Source of the DNA: Zancudomyces culisetae
Lineage: Eukaryota; Kickxellomycota; Harpellomycetes; Harpellales; Legeriomycetaceae
NCBI GenBank assembly: GCA_001969505.1
Contig: LSSK01000061.1
Location: 1-53,499 of the forward strand
Length of the DNA: 53,499 nt
Direction of reading: 5' to 3'
Below are positions 10,804-20,983 of the stretch, in pieces. Each line of letters starts with the position of its first letter. Within the stretch, counting starts at the first letter, position 1. The notes under the pieces are model-generated. The model did not search any database. It saw nothing but the letters and a program-made list of their open reading frames with translations, and was not told the origin of the DNA. Position numbers and translations under genes: made by a program.

Positions 10804-12591
10804 ATTCTTCTCTACGTAGTATCTCATTTCGTTATTGTAGCAACCTTTTCAATAAAAAATGTTTTTTTTTGAAGGCTAAATGGGCTTATACGTTTAAAAG
10901 TAAATGTGTTAACTGTATAGGCACAGGACCATAGTTTGAATCAATTCATTTTTTACATATGGGGGTTTGTATGTATATGATATTTTGTGGAGACTATGTG
11001 AAAGTTCCTGGGCGGTAGACATTATTACTTGTAATAATGATGGCTATGTTTTGTTTTGTATATATAAAGCAGCTAACTCAGAACAACGCCCTTTTAACTC
11101 GGTCAGTATTCTAGTGCGACTACAAATATATTGAATTTTCAATCGAAGAGAACGACAAACATGGTACTTTTTCGTAGTGTTAACTAATCATATCAAGGTA
11201 TCAATGAAAATAGGTTGTTTGGGTATATTGAGAACGAAAAAAAGTTTAAGCTCAATTTGTGTCATCTGTAGATTTTAATACCATTGTATTTCCTAGCCAC
11301 ACTGAAATGAAATGGCCGATGTTTGGAAGCTTATTTACAAACATCGACAAGAGTAAAATGGTCAAAAGGCTATTTGCGTGAAAATTGCTACATCCAGATG
11401 TGAACAAGAGATAGAATAAAGGCTATGTATCAGAAAGAACCATGCTCCTGTTTATTATCTGGATATTATTTTTTGCTATCTTCAATAGAGCGCTTCTGGT
11501 GGTCAATGTATAAAAAACACTGCAAGCAGGCTCTACCTCTCTATGTGGTACTGATATGCTTCAATAAAAGCGTTGGGTTGCTAAAATAATTATACATTTA
11601 TGCAGGCGCTTTTATTGGAATAAAAGTCCAATTATAGGATGAAAAAAAATAAAAAGCCTCGTAGCCTCAAACTCTAACCACAAAGCTTTAGCATATAACA
11701 TTTAGTCACAACACAACTGGCTTTAGTACTGGGGTCTTCTGCTTGTTGTTAGCAATGAAAAACTGCAAAAAAGCAGTAAAATATTTTCCGTGGCTTGGCT
11801 TACCCGTTTCTGTTCGTACTGTGTGCGGTAGATACACACGCTAAGTTACAGCCACTTTAGCATTTCGGATCTAGGAACGAAATATTGGTTTGTAAACCAG
11901 CACAAAAATACTTGGGGCGAGGACACATAGTTAATACACGCACTCTACCTATCATCCACCCCTCCCCCGCGCAATCAGTGATGGTGGCGCTTAGCAGACA
12001 AAATAGTTTTTTGACTTACACTAATAACCCATCAGGATCCGCGTAGTGATTGTAGGCCCAGTACCAGCCTGTAATCCATAAATTGCGGGCTCTATTACGT
12101 GTTTTTTTTTGGTAGCACTCTTTGATACTTAAAGGCGTCGATCATACTGGCAGTATATGCCTAGAGAGGGGTGCAAAAGCAGGTTACTTACACTGAAAAA
12201 AAATTAAGAAACACAAGGATCGATTAGCCAATTTTTTCTTGCCCTTTTGTAGCACATACCTGGGAGCACTACAAAAAAAAAAACAACTCACTCAGTCAAA
12301 AATTCGGCATAACAAGAAAGCTTTAGAATGGATATAGGGGTTGTAGGTCTTTGTGGCAAACCTTTTTTTTGAAAAGGTAAAAAGAGTAGTCTAAATAGCA
12401 GTCCAATATACACACTCTTTATACCATATACTTTAGCTACTTTCAGTTATTGTGGCCAAGCCACGGACTTTCCTAGCGCTCTACTGTATATTTACAAAAG
12501 TTTTCTGGTGTGTCTTTGACTTTGCTAGAATTATAGTTCAAACATGTAGTACATGATATACTAAACTACAACTAGAAATCAATCGGAAAAG
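10804..12591. other. Intergenic region, no gene seen
   Basis: About 1.8 kb lie between the cyclophilin gene and the LPMO promoter. Reading frames on both strands are short. I looked for spliced exons and for snRNA-like landmarks (U1 5' end, U5 loop, U6 box) and found none. Confidence 0.5.
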
Positions 12592-12599
12592 TATAAAAA
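12592..12599 (+). promoter_or_regulatory. TATA box upstream of the LPMO gene
   Basis: TATAAAAA lies about 150 bp before the LPMO start codon. Position and match to consensus are the only evidence. Confidence 0.4.
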
Positions 12600-12750
12600 C
12601 CCAAGGGTATGCTTATGATATAACAGTAGTTTTATCGTTTCACTTATCGACAAACGCACACTAACAGCAAATATTGCAATAAGCATAGCAATTCCGTACA
12701 TTAGATTCGCTAAATAAACAACACACATATAACAACAATTTTTGTAGAAA

Positions 12751-13554
12751 ATGGCTAGCATTTTGAAAATCGCATTGGTTTCGCTTTTGGCATCTAGCGC
12801 AACTGCACACATGGCTATGATAGAGCCCTGTCCACGTTTATCTCCAAACAATCCTAAATGCCCAGCAGGCGATCCAGTTGACTACAGCATAAAGGCACCT
12901 ATAGGAACATCAGACAAGATAGGGCAACCCCTATGTAAAACAAGCAAAAAGAGCTCTAAAAATGTAGCAAAATGGAAGGCAGGAAGTACTGTTACTGTTA
13001 AATTTGACCCTAGCGGTGCCGCTCATAGTGGTGGACATTGTCAGTTTGCGCTTTCTTATGACGGTGGGAAAAACTTTGTTGTAGTTAATGATGTCTTGAG
13101 ATACTGTTTCATGAAGGGAAATAAGGGTAGTAACGTTGCTCAAGTGACTTCATATAGCTTTAAGTTGCCTGCAGGTCTACCATCAAGTAAAAATGCCGTT
13201 TTTGCATGGTCCTGGATAAATGCAAGTGGAAACCGTGAGTTTTACATGAACTGTGCGGATGTAGAAATTGAAGGTACATCAAAGAGCTTTACAGGATCCA
13301 AAATGCTTGTAGCTAACTATGGTCCAGGAACACCAAGGGTTGGAGAGTTTATGGGAAATTATAACACAGGTATTGATCTATTTAACAAGAGACCCAAGAT
13401 AACCGTTACTGGATCTTCAACAGGCGCCAACCCAGCAGCTGGTGGTCCTCAGAAGCGGTCCACAGCAAAGAGTACTAGCGCCAAAAAAAGTGCTAGTGCC
13501 AAAAAAAGTGCTACAGCAGCATCAAAAAGCACTGAATTGCCTTGGTGTAATTAG
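12751..13554 (+). CDS. AA11-type lytic polysaccharide monooxygenase (chitin-active family)
   Basis: The protein has 267 residues with a signal peptide (1-19, ending SSATA), so the mature chain begins with His20, the N-terminal ligand of the copper histidine brace. The second brace histidine is most likely His92, in AAHSGGHCQF. The WSWINASGNREFYMNCA block (about 153-169) matches the conserved AA11 core segment and supplies Tyr165 as the probable axial residue. The catalytic module ends near residue 228; a Lys/Ser/Ala-rich repetitive tail follows (AKKSASAKKSATA) and ends ELPWCN. AA11 enzymes oxidatively cleave chitin and help chitinases, in cell-wall remodelling or on exogenous chitin. No chitin-binding module is attached; the basic tail might instead bind a surface (inference). 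There is no intron. Confidence 0.9.
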   Translation: MASILKIALVSLLASSATAHMAMIEPCPRLSPNNPKCPAGDPVDYSIKAPIGTSDKIGQPLCKTSKKSSKNVAKWKAGSTVTVKFDPSGAAHSGGHCQFALSYDGGKNFVVVNDVLRYCFMKGNKGSNVAQVTSYSFKLPAGLPSSKNAVFAWSWINASGNREFYMNCADVEIEGTSKSFTGSKMLVANYGPGTPRVGEFMGNYNTGIDLFNKRPKITVTGSSTGANPAAGGPQKRSTAKSTSAKKSASAKKSATAASKSTELPWCN

Positions 13555-14382
13555 TGGAGTTTCTCTAAAGTACCAGAAATAGCTAGTTTTATTGTGGATC
13601 ATCTACACAAAGAATACGCTAATGCATGTGCATTTCGCATACAATCTTTACAGTCAAACCTAGTTTACTTTTTACATTTCGCAACCTAGCCTTACAATGT
13701 TTTATATTTTCCTTTAACAAATAAACATTACATTTATTGCTTTTTAACAGATCTTTTGACCAATACAGATTTGAACAACTAAAAAATTGGTTGATTTCTT
13801 TTTATTACCAGTATATATATTCATTTCGTCGTTTTTCTTATATTTTAATTAATCAATTTGAGTGGAGCTTTGAGTGGAGCTTGAGATGGTTTGATTGCTT
13901 TGATTTGTTTGATTTAAAAGCCATTTTACGGAGCACCTAAATAACATAAATAGCCTTTATACAGGAATGAATAGATATGGATGTTATTATAAAAAGAACC
14001 CTAGAAACACCCTTTTCTTTGAAGCATCAATTTATATAAATCTGAATTACGCATTCCAAGAACAAGTGTATTGAACATGATGAACCCTTGAATATTGACA
14101 TTGATTTTTATGAGTAGTTGTAAATCTAGGTTACAATTACTTTTAAAGTATAACGCGGGAAAATTGTTATTTAGGACTTGCAAATAAAAAGTTCCATTGT
14201 AAAGAGGGTATGTTATCAAAGTTTGACGCTCACCATCTTGAGTATCATTCTAGTTTGATTGTACAAACTTGTTAAACACAGAATACAGAATACAAAATAC
14301 AAAATACAAAAAATAAAATAAGGATGTGTATATTTAAGCAGCATGCGTTGTAAAGACTTTTGTCTTTTATTTTCTGTGTAGC
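13555..14382. other. Intergenic spacer
   Basis: This is AT-rich DNA between the LPMO and the duplicated G-gamma region. A string of related GAGTGGAGCTT and TTTGATT words lies near 13859-13918. No coding pattern was seen. Confidence 0.5.
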
Positions 14383-14746
14383 TTTTCACGTACAGAAAAC
14401 CACATAAGCAAAATTTGCAAAAATAGAACCCGGTATTACATAGATCAATCCAGGCATCAGCAGCTAATATATGTGTACATATACATATACATATACATTC
14501 ATTTTTTTGACTTCAAATAACTAGATCACATATCAAACAGTCAACGTAAAAAAAGTACCCAAAGTATCTGGTTTCTAATAACAAAGAAGAATGAGAAATA
14601 AAAGAATTTTAGCGAAAAGGGAAGACCAAGGAGGGGAAATTCGAGATATATTAGTACTGAAACACTTTTTGGAATACAATGAGAGACTACGAAAGGTATA
14701 TTTACGACCAAAGATACAGGTATCGAGGGCCAGCTTAGAGTAAGTG
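14383..14746 (+). repeat. Left copy of direct duplication flanking a gap
   Basis: These 364 bases recur at 14929-15298 with three substitutions and one extra ATATAC-type 6-bp unit in the right copy. The copy contains the promoter-proximal sequence and all of exon 1 of the G-gamma gene, and is cut by the run of N six bases into the intron. Confidence 0.95.
14591..14739 (+). pseudogene. Duplicate exon 1 of the G-protein gamma gene (or assembly duplicate)
   Basis: The frame encodes the same 49 codons plus two bases as exon 1 of the complete gene at 15143, with an in-frame TAA just upstream and the same GTAAGT donor at 14740. The sequence then enters unknown bases. Whether exon 2 exists in the gap cannot be told: the gap is written as 182 N, whereas the intron and exon 2 of the complete gene need about 190 bases. 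It may be a partial tandem duplicate, a second allele, or unmerged contig ends. Confidence 0.6.
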
Positions 14747-14928
14747 NNNNNNNNNNNNNNNNNNNNNNNNNNNNNNNNNNNNNNNNNNNNNNNNNNNNNN
14801 NNNNNNNNNNNNNNNNNNNNNNNNNNNNNNNNNNNNNNNNNNNNNNNNNNNNNNNNNNNNNNNNNNNNNNNNNNNNNNNNNNNNNNNNNNNNNNNNNNNN
14901 NNNNNNNNNNNNNNNNNNNNNNNNNNNN
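14747..14928. other. Assembly gap (182 N)
   Basis: This is a run of unknown bases between the two near-identical copies. Open frames reported across it carry no information. Confidence 1.
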
Positions 14929-15298
14929 TTTTCACGTACAGAAAACCACATAAGCAAAATTTGCAAAAATAGAACCCGGTATTACATAGATCAATCCAGG
15001 CATCAGCAGCTAATATATGTGTACATATACATATACATATACATATACATTCATTTTTTTGACTTCAAATAACTAGATCACATATCAAACAGTCAACGTA
15101 AAAAAAGTACCCAAGGTATTTGGTTTCTAATAACAAAAAAGAATGAGAAATAAAAGAATTTTAGCGAAAAGGGAAGACCAAGGAGGGGAAATTCGAGATA
15201 TATTAGTACTGAAACACTTTTTGGAATACAATGAGAGACTACGAAAGGTATATTTACGACCAAAGATACAGGTATCGAGGGCCAGCTTAGAGTAAGTG
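14929..15298 (+). repeat. Right copy of direct duplication flanking a gap
   Basis: These 370 bases match 14383-14746 at about 99 per cent. It is the copy that continues into an intact intron and second exon. Confidence 0.95.
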
Positions 15299-15482
15299 CT
15301 TTGATAAAGTGTATAAACAAAGAGAAAACATAGTATTGAAAATTTATATCCAAATTTTTTTAAATAGCATTATAGCATATTGTATGTCACATCCTGATTA
15401 CTTGGTACCATCATTGTGGAAATTATCTAGAAAGAACAGGTATACTAAGAGTGTGGGAGATAGTTGTTGTAATATTTTTTAA
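15143..15482 (+). CDS. Heterotrimeric G-protein gamma subunit (Ste18-like), two exons
   Basis: Exon 1 is 15143-15291 and exon 2 is 15368-15482, with a 76-bp intron (GTAAGT to AATAG). Together they are 264 nt, 87 residues. An in-frame TAA at 15131-15133 fixes the start. The protein has the G-gamma layout: a basic N-terminus, an amphipathic helix (LKHFLEYNERLRK), the RPKIQVSRASL segment, DYLVPSLW, and a C-terminal SCCNIF in which CNIF is a CaaX prenylation box preceded by a second Cys that could be palmitoylated. Fungal G-gamma binds G-beta and anchors it to the plasma membrane for pheromone or nutrient signalling. Translating straight through the end of exon 2 reaches the stop; a further splice there would destroy the CaaX box, so it is rejected. 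Confidence 0.9.
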
Positions 15483-15977
15483 ACCGTGCCCAGAACGAAA
15501 ATGCTAACTAATACGGAGTCATAATCGAAGCAAAGGCAACTGAATATGAAGGGGAGATGGGGAGGGGGAGAAGAGTTGCCCTGAAAAATATTTCTGTTTC
15601 TAATTGGGAATCGGAGTTAATAGGTCCGTGCCGCTAAATATTTCATTACCTACTCTTTTTTAGTTTATTTAGTACAACAGAATTTACAAGTGCGGGGAAG
15701 GGGGGGGGTTGGTTTAGTTGACTTCAAACCTATGAAGGTGACAGAGTCCAAAATAAAAACTTGGTTTAGCAAAAATGGTTTTAAAACTAAACTTGGATTA
15801 GAAATTTGTCCAGTGGGAGCAACACATTTTTTCAGCAATTAGTTAGGTATTTCGGATTTTAAATAAAAACTTTGCCAGCTTGGATGTTTAGTTTGCTTTA
15901 ATATACTAAAATAACAATCACCGAAATTAAAAAATACAGCGAACAGCTGGGTAATAAAGCAGTTAAAATAGTACAAG
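15483..15977. other. Spacer between G-gamma and USP5
   Basis: This is about 500 bp containing a G-rich run (GGGGAAGGGGGGGGGTTGG near 15695-15713) and otherwise AT-rich sequence. It carries the 3' end of G-gamma and the USP5 promoter. No gene was seen. Confidence 0.5.
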
Positions 15978-18646
15978 ATGAATGTTTCTTGTGTACATTT
16001 GAATAATCCGGCTATAAGGCCCGCCAGAAAAGACACATTCATATACAAAGATGAATGTACCATGTGTTTCGATACAGAGGTAAAGTAACGTAACTTCATT
16101 ATCATTTGTTTTTTTTTACAAGGATGTGTAAAAGGCAGAAAAGAAGAGGGGAAGAATATTTAAAAAAAGTCAATATCGGATACATAGGATATGAACCAGG
16201 GAATAGGCGTGTGTCTGACATGTTTTAATGGTGGGTGTGTGGGTAGCGAACGTGAGCACGGGTATTTACATGCATTCAACACAGGGCATTTCTTGAGTTT
16301 GAAGGTACATAAGGTTCGAAAATCCGTCGTTGAAGATCAGGAAAAGGATGAAAGACCAAAGAAGATTAGTAGAATCGAAATCGACGAATGTGAAGAGGAA
16401 AGAAATAATGAGAAAAAATACGAAAAATATTACAAGCTCAATTGCGCAGAGTGTGGGGAAATCCACAACTATGAGACAGCAGTCCCTGAAAATGTAAGAT
16501 GAATAACACACAATTCCGTGTGCAAATCGAGACAAACAAGAAAATGTATATTTTGAGGAAAATTTGTAAGAAAAGGATATAAATTCAAAAATAGATTAGA
16601 GACACAATTAAGGGGATAATTGACGCAATGAGCTCAAAGGAAAAGAGCGAAGTACAGGCGTGGAGAGAGGAGGTGATAAGTTGTGCACATACAAACAACA
16701 TAGAACAAAGGATTTCCGATGAAGGATTCGACATTAAAGGTAACAAGAATGTGGTTTAGGATCTATAACAAGAGGCGAGGTGTCGTTTTGAAAGAGAGTA
16801 TTTAACAAAAAATTAATAATTGTGTTCATAAATAGAAACTAAAAAGTGTGGAAAATGTGACAAGGAAGAGAATCTATGGATGTGTTTAGTATGTGGCCAT
16901 GTAGGGTGTGGGCGGCGGCAGTATGATGGGAGCGGGGGTAACAATCATGCGTCAGAGCATTATGCGAGCACAGGACACGAAAGCAGTGTGAAGCTAGGAA
17001 CAATAGAGCCGACAACAGGGGCAGCGGATGTTTATTGTTACAAGTGCGATGAAAATCGAGTAGATGATAACCTGGAAGGACATCTTAAAACATTCGGGAT
17101 TGAAGTTAAGGAGCAAAGCAAGACAGAAAAGGGAATGATGGAGTTGCAGCTGGAACAGAACCTTAAAATGGATTTTGGAATGACGTCAGACGATGGAACC
17201 ATGCTGAAAGCGGTAGTCAAAGGGGAGGGGACAACAGGGTTAAGGAATATGGGAAACTCGTGCTATCTATCTGCAGCTGTGCAGTGTGTATTTACTAGCG
17301 ATGCATTCAAGGCTGAATTTTACAAAACTGCATCAGACCATTTTGGCAAGTGTAGAAGCGCCAGCGGAACGGCAAAGTGTCTTGAATGCCAAACACACAA
17401 ACTCGCAGAGGGAATATGGTGTGGAAGGTACGAAAATGCCGGGTCGGAGGAGCAGAGGTCAAAATATGGGATTGCACCAAGAATGTTTAAGGATGTTTTG
17501 TGCAGAGACAGTGTGGTATTTGGAAATGCCCGACAGCAAGATTCTTTTGAGTTTTTCCAATTTATGGTTGACAGCATAGGACGTATAAACAAGGAAAGCT
17601 GTCAAATATACGAGTTTATGGTTGAGGAAAAGATTCAGTGTCAAGAATGTCTGAGAGTCCGGTACAATAAATACAGCACATCATCGCTTACGGTGCCTAT
17701 TTTAGCGAATAAAGAGGGTCAGCAGCCAGCTTCAATCTTTGACTGTATAAAAACACTTTGTGAGGATGAGCTAATTGACAACTATGCATGTAGCTATTGC
17801 AAAACCAAAAGAAAAGTGAAGAAAACTATGCGCTTTGTAACGTTCCCAAAGGTGCTAGCTATACAGGTTAGAAGATTTGAGCTTGTCGACTGGGTCCCCC
17901 AAAAAATCAATGATCCAATGAGTGTATCTCTGACCGATGAGACTAGTCTCGACGAGCTGAGAGCTCCATGGGAGGTCGAAGGAAAAAGTAACAATGAAGA
18001 GTTAATGCCTGATGGCGACGATGAAGGTGAGGTTGAGGTCGAGGTGGCTGTCAACGAAGGTGATCTAAATATGTTGATAGTGCAAGGGTTTCCAGAACCT
18101 TGGTGTAAATATGCCCTCCAGCTCAATGAAGGAAATGTTGAGGCGGCTCTTGAGTATCTTATTTCCAATATTGAGCTGGTTACTTCTTCCGACACACCCC
18201 CAGCTGCGCCCAGGATACAAAAAAAGACGACGGAGATCTCCAGCTTTGACCAATCTCAAGTCGACCAGTTATGTGAGATGGGATTCACCACACAACAGGC
18301 GAACAGAGCACTGAAAAAATCCAGTGGCGATATGGCTGCTGCGGTCGAGTATCTATTCAATAATCCCGATCAAATCGAAGACTATCCATCATCCCCTGCA
18401 GTTGAGGAAGCCTCTACACAACTGCCTTCCACGCCTGACTTGAGTCCTGCTCTATACAGGCTCAAATCGTTCATCTCGCACAAAGGATCTTCACTGCACT
18501 CTGGTCACTACGTCTCGCATGTGGATGTCTCGCCCAGTAGCTCTGCTAGTCGCTGGATAATGTTTAATGATGACCGCGTAGTTGAACACCCAGATCCTGT
18601 CGAAGCCGCAAGCCTCGCCTATGTCTACTTCTTCAACAGGTTGTAA
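15978..18646 (+). CDS. Ubiquitin carboxyl-terminal hydrolase of the USP5/Ubp14 (isopeptidase T) type, four exons
   Basis: Exons are 15978-16079, 16200-16493, 16613-16739 and 16836-18646, totalling 2334 nt (777 residues, close to yeast Ubp14). A TAG three codons before the ATG fixes the start. The enzyme disassembles unanchored polyubiquitin chains. Order of parts: an N-terminal zinc-finger-like region (FIYKDECTMCFDTE joined to GIGVCLTCF), the ZnF-UBP that reads the free ubiquitin C-terminus (KCGKCDKEENLWMCLVCGHV, then HASEHYASTGH), the USP core starting GLRNMGNSCYL with catalytic Cys317, two UBA domains inserted in the core (about 583-622 and 647-686), and the His box SLHSGHYV with His732, followed by FNDDRV. 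Each exon joint restores family sequence. The last codons overlap those of the convergent CIAO1 gene by 14 bp. Confidence 0.95.
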
Positions 18647-19913
18647 ATTTCCATACTTTTACAAGTTTGTCATCTCCCGCTGTTGTCAAGTATCCATTAT
18701 CCTTCGGATTCCAACTTATACTGTTGAGATCATAATGGCCGTGTGCATTTTTCTTTTCAATAACTAAGTCTACTTTTATCTCTCTCTTATTCTCCTGTGA
18801 TAGGTTGCTTGTTACTTTGAATATACGAATTGTATTGTCTCCCCCACATGTTGCTATATATCCCATGTCTCCATTTGTTTCATTTCCGTTAATATTGTTC
18901 TTGCTCCATGATACCGAGTATATCGCACGCTTATGCACCTCTTTCCCACCCTTATACACACAGTTCCATTTCCATTCTGCCCCTGGAAACTCCCCATTTG
19001 CCCCATTGCTGTACTCCCAGATCCTAATTGTCAAGTCGTCGCTACAACTAACCATATATTTACCACTTCCATCGAAATCTATATCCCAAACTGTAGATTC
19101 ATGCCCATTAAGCACTTGACTACAATACCACTCATCTTCTTCCTCTTCCTCCTCCTCGTAGTACTCGCCGTTGTTTGGTTGATTTGCTCCTCTCCATATC
19201 CTTATGCTGTCATCATAAGACGCTGATGCTAAAATATTGTATTTTTTATTCCATTTGACGCTTTTTACATCCTGCTCGTGTTCTATATACACACCTATAC
19301 ACTCGAACTCATCGTCTTCGTCATTATCTAATATATTCTGCCATATCCAAACACTTTTGTCTCTTCCGCAGCTCGCTATTTTGTCCTTGCACCAGCTCAC
19401 ACTTTTCACCTCGTTTTCGTGCCCCTCTAGCGTGCAAACACATTTGTAGCTATCGCTTAATTCACTGTATTGATGGATCGAAATAGTTCCATCAAAGCTT
19501 GCTGCTGCTATTCTTTCATTTCCCTGTTTATTGTTCTCTTCAAACACCGCCGATCTTATCGATCTGCTATGCGAATTCTTTACCACATGTGTATTTTTAC
19601 ATTCCATGCTCTCCCCTACTTTCTTGCACTCCCATACTCTTATGGTCTTATCCCCCGAACAGCTTACTATTTTTGTTCCCTCACTATTCCAATTGGCTTG
19701 CCATACCATTCCTCCGTGACCTTTAGTATTATTATTATTGAGATATTTTAAGCCGACACAATGTAAATAAATAAAATTATGTCATTTATTTCCTTAATAC
19801 TAAAAAAACACGCCTTGAATAATCCTCCAAATTCATAGTTAACATTGTAATGCTATCAATTTACCTTCCAATAACTGAATCGGTGTTAATTCGAAATTTA
19901 AGTCTATTTTCAT
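18633..19913 (-). CDS. CIAO1/Cia1 WD40 protein, cytosolic iron-sulfur assembly targeting factor, two exons
   Basis: Exon 1 is 19865-19913 (16 codons plus one base) and exon 2 is 18633-19720; the 144-bp intron runs GTAAAT to AAAG. The joint gives LLEGHGGMVWQ, restoring the first WD blade that the long reading frame alone would lack; total 378 residues. Seven WD40 repeats are visible, with units such as CSGDKTIRVW, CGRDKSVWIW, SASYDDSIRIW, SCSDDLTIRIW, CGGDNTIRIF and TAGDDKLVKVWKF. CIAO1 is part of the CIA targeting complex that hands Fe-S clusters to cytosolic and nuclear apoproteins. An acidic run (EYYEEEEEEEDEWY) inserted between blades makes it longer than yeast Cia1. It is convergent with USP5, with overlapping coding ends, and divergent from phosphoserine aminotransferase. 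Confidence 0.93.
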
Positions 19914-20864
19914 TTTTCTTTTCCTTAGCCTTTGTATACCCTCTTTTTTTATTTTTTCTTCCACAGACTAGTTGACAAAGAATAAGCCAGTGTTAGTTGA
20001 TTCAGATTAAAAGATGAATTGAAAACAGTGTTTTAGTCTAGCTAAGAAATTCAATACTATTGATCAAAACTGTGAACAAAGCATTTTTTAATATTTTTTT
20101 TACCCTCCCGGTTATTGCACACCGGCTGGCTATTTGCCAACTAATCAACCACGACTTTTTTCTCTGTGTATTGTATTAGTAATCGAATATTTTAGAGTTG
20201 GCTTGAAAAAATTCACGCAAATCAATACGCAGATTCCTAGAAACCTACAAAAAAAAATTTTTTTTCTTCTGTAAGACCTAAGAGAGCTTTCTCTACATGT
20301 GGAAAATCATGGTGATGGTAGTTTGAACTTGCTGAAACAAAAAAAATAAGGGATTGTAAAAGTTATCTGATCATCTTGAACCAGCGAGCTCTGTCACCCA
20401 CTAGCCAACTCTTCTATTTATACACCAATTTGCTGTTGAGAAGCTTGCCTGGTTTATTTAAACTGTTAACAAAACAGATACCACCAGTTGGATTCCCGTT
20501 GCTGTGTTGTTTTACTGCCCATTTCAAATCATTTTTTGATCATTCCAAGATAGCGCGATTTTGGTTAGTCAATTGGTATTTTCTTTCCCTATAATTGCAC
20601 TTAGTGATACATTAAGATTTTCTGTTTTGAGCACTATTTATTTTCTGCATTGCATTTCATAGTTAACTTTATATGTTTTATTGCTGAATAATAAGGGCAA
20701 ATCCACTTCAAAATCATAGCGGGGGTTTTTTTCCATTTTATTGGTGGTTTCCAGGTTCTACCCTAGAAATCCAATTGCTGAGCTGATAAAACCGGGGGAA
20801 AATTTTTTTGGCGAGTAATTTCATGTGCATCTCAAGGCAATAAATCCAAACCTATATAGTGAGA
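19914..20864. other. Divergent promoter region, CIAO1 and phosphoserine aminotransferase
   Basis: About 1 kb lie between the two start codons. It has A/T tracts (near 20249-20267) and no coding pattern. Short plus-strand frames near 20376-20594 are not convincing. Confidence 0.5.
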
Positions 20865-20872
20865 TATAAAAG
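20865..20872 (+). promoter_or_regulatory. TATA box of the phosphoserine aminotransferase gene
   Basis: TATAAAAG lies about 110 bp before the ATG. This is a consensus match with plausible spacing only. Confidence 0.45.
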
Positions 20873-20983
20873 AAATAAACTCAGTAAACTTTAGTTTATC
20901 AGCAGTACTACTTGATAATAGTACCAACATATTGATAGTAGTATCAGTCCGAAGCGGTACACAAACAGGAGAACAACAGCGCC

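Noticed and set aside
12191-12205. GGTTACTTACACTG, considered as the 5' end of U1 snRNA
   Set aside because: It does not match the conserved U1 start in order or position and no Sm site or stem follows.
12579-12851. 90-codon minus-strand frame overlapping the LPMO start
   Set aside because: It lies antisense to the LPMO promoter and signal peptide and has no feature of its own.
14541-15353. Minus-strand frames repeated on both sides of the gap
   Set aside because: They are the antisense of exon 1 of the G-gamma gene; one of them is mostly N.
15447-15539. Possible additional intron after exon 2 of G-gamma (GTATAC donor, CTAAC branch-like sequence, acceptor near 15530)
   Set aside because: Using it removes the CCNIF prenylation end and leads to a stop after a few codons; reading through gives a perfect G-gamma C-terminus.
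16313-16326. GGTTCGAAAATCC-like sequence, considered as a tRNA B box
   Set aside because: Spacing is wrong, there is no A box or acceptor stem, and it lies inside a USP5 exon.
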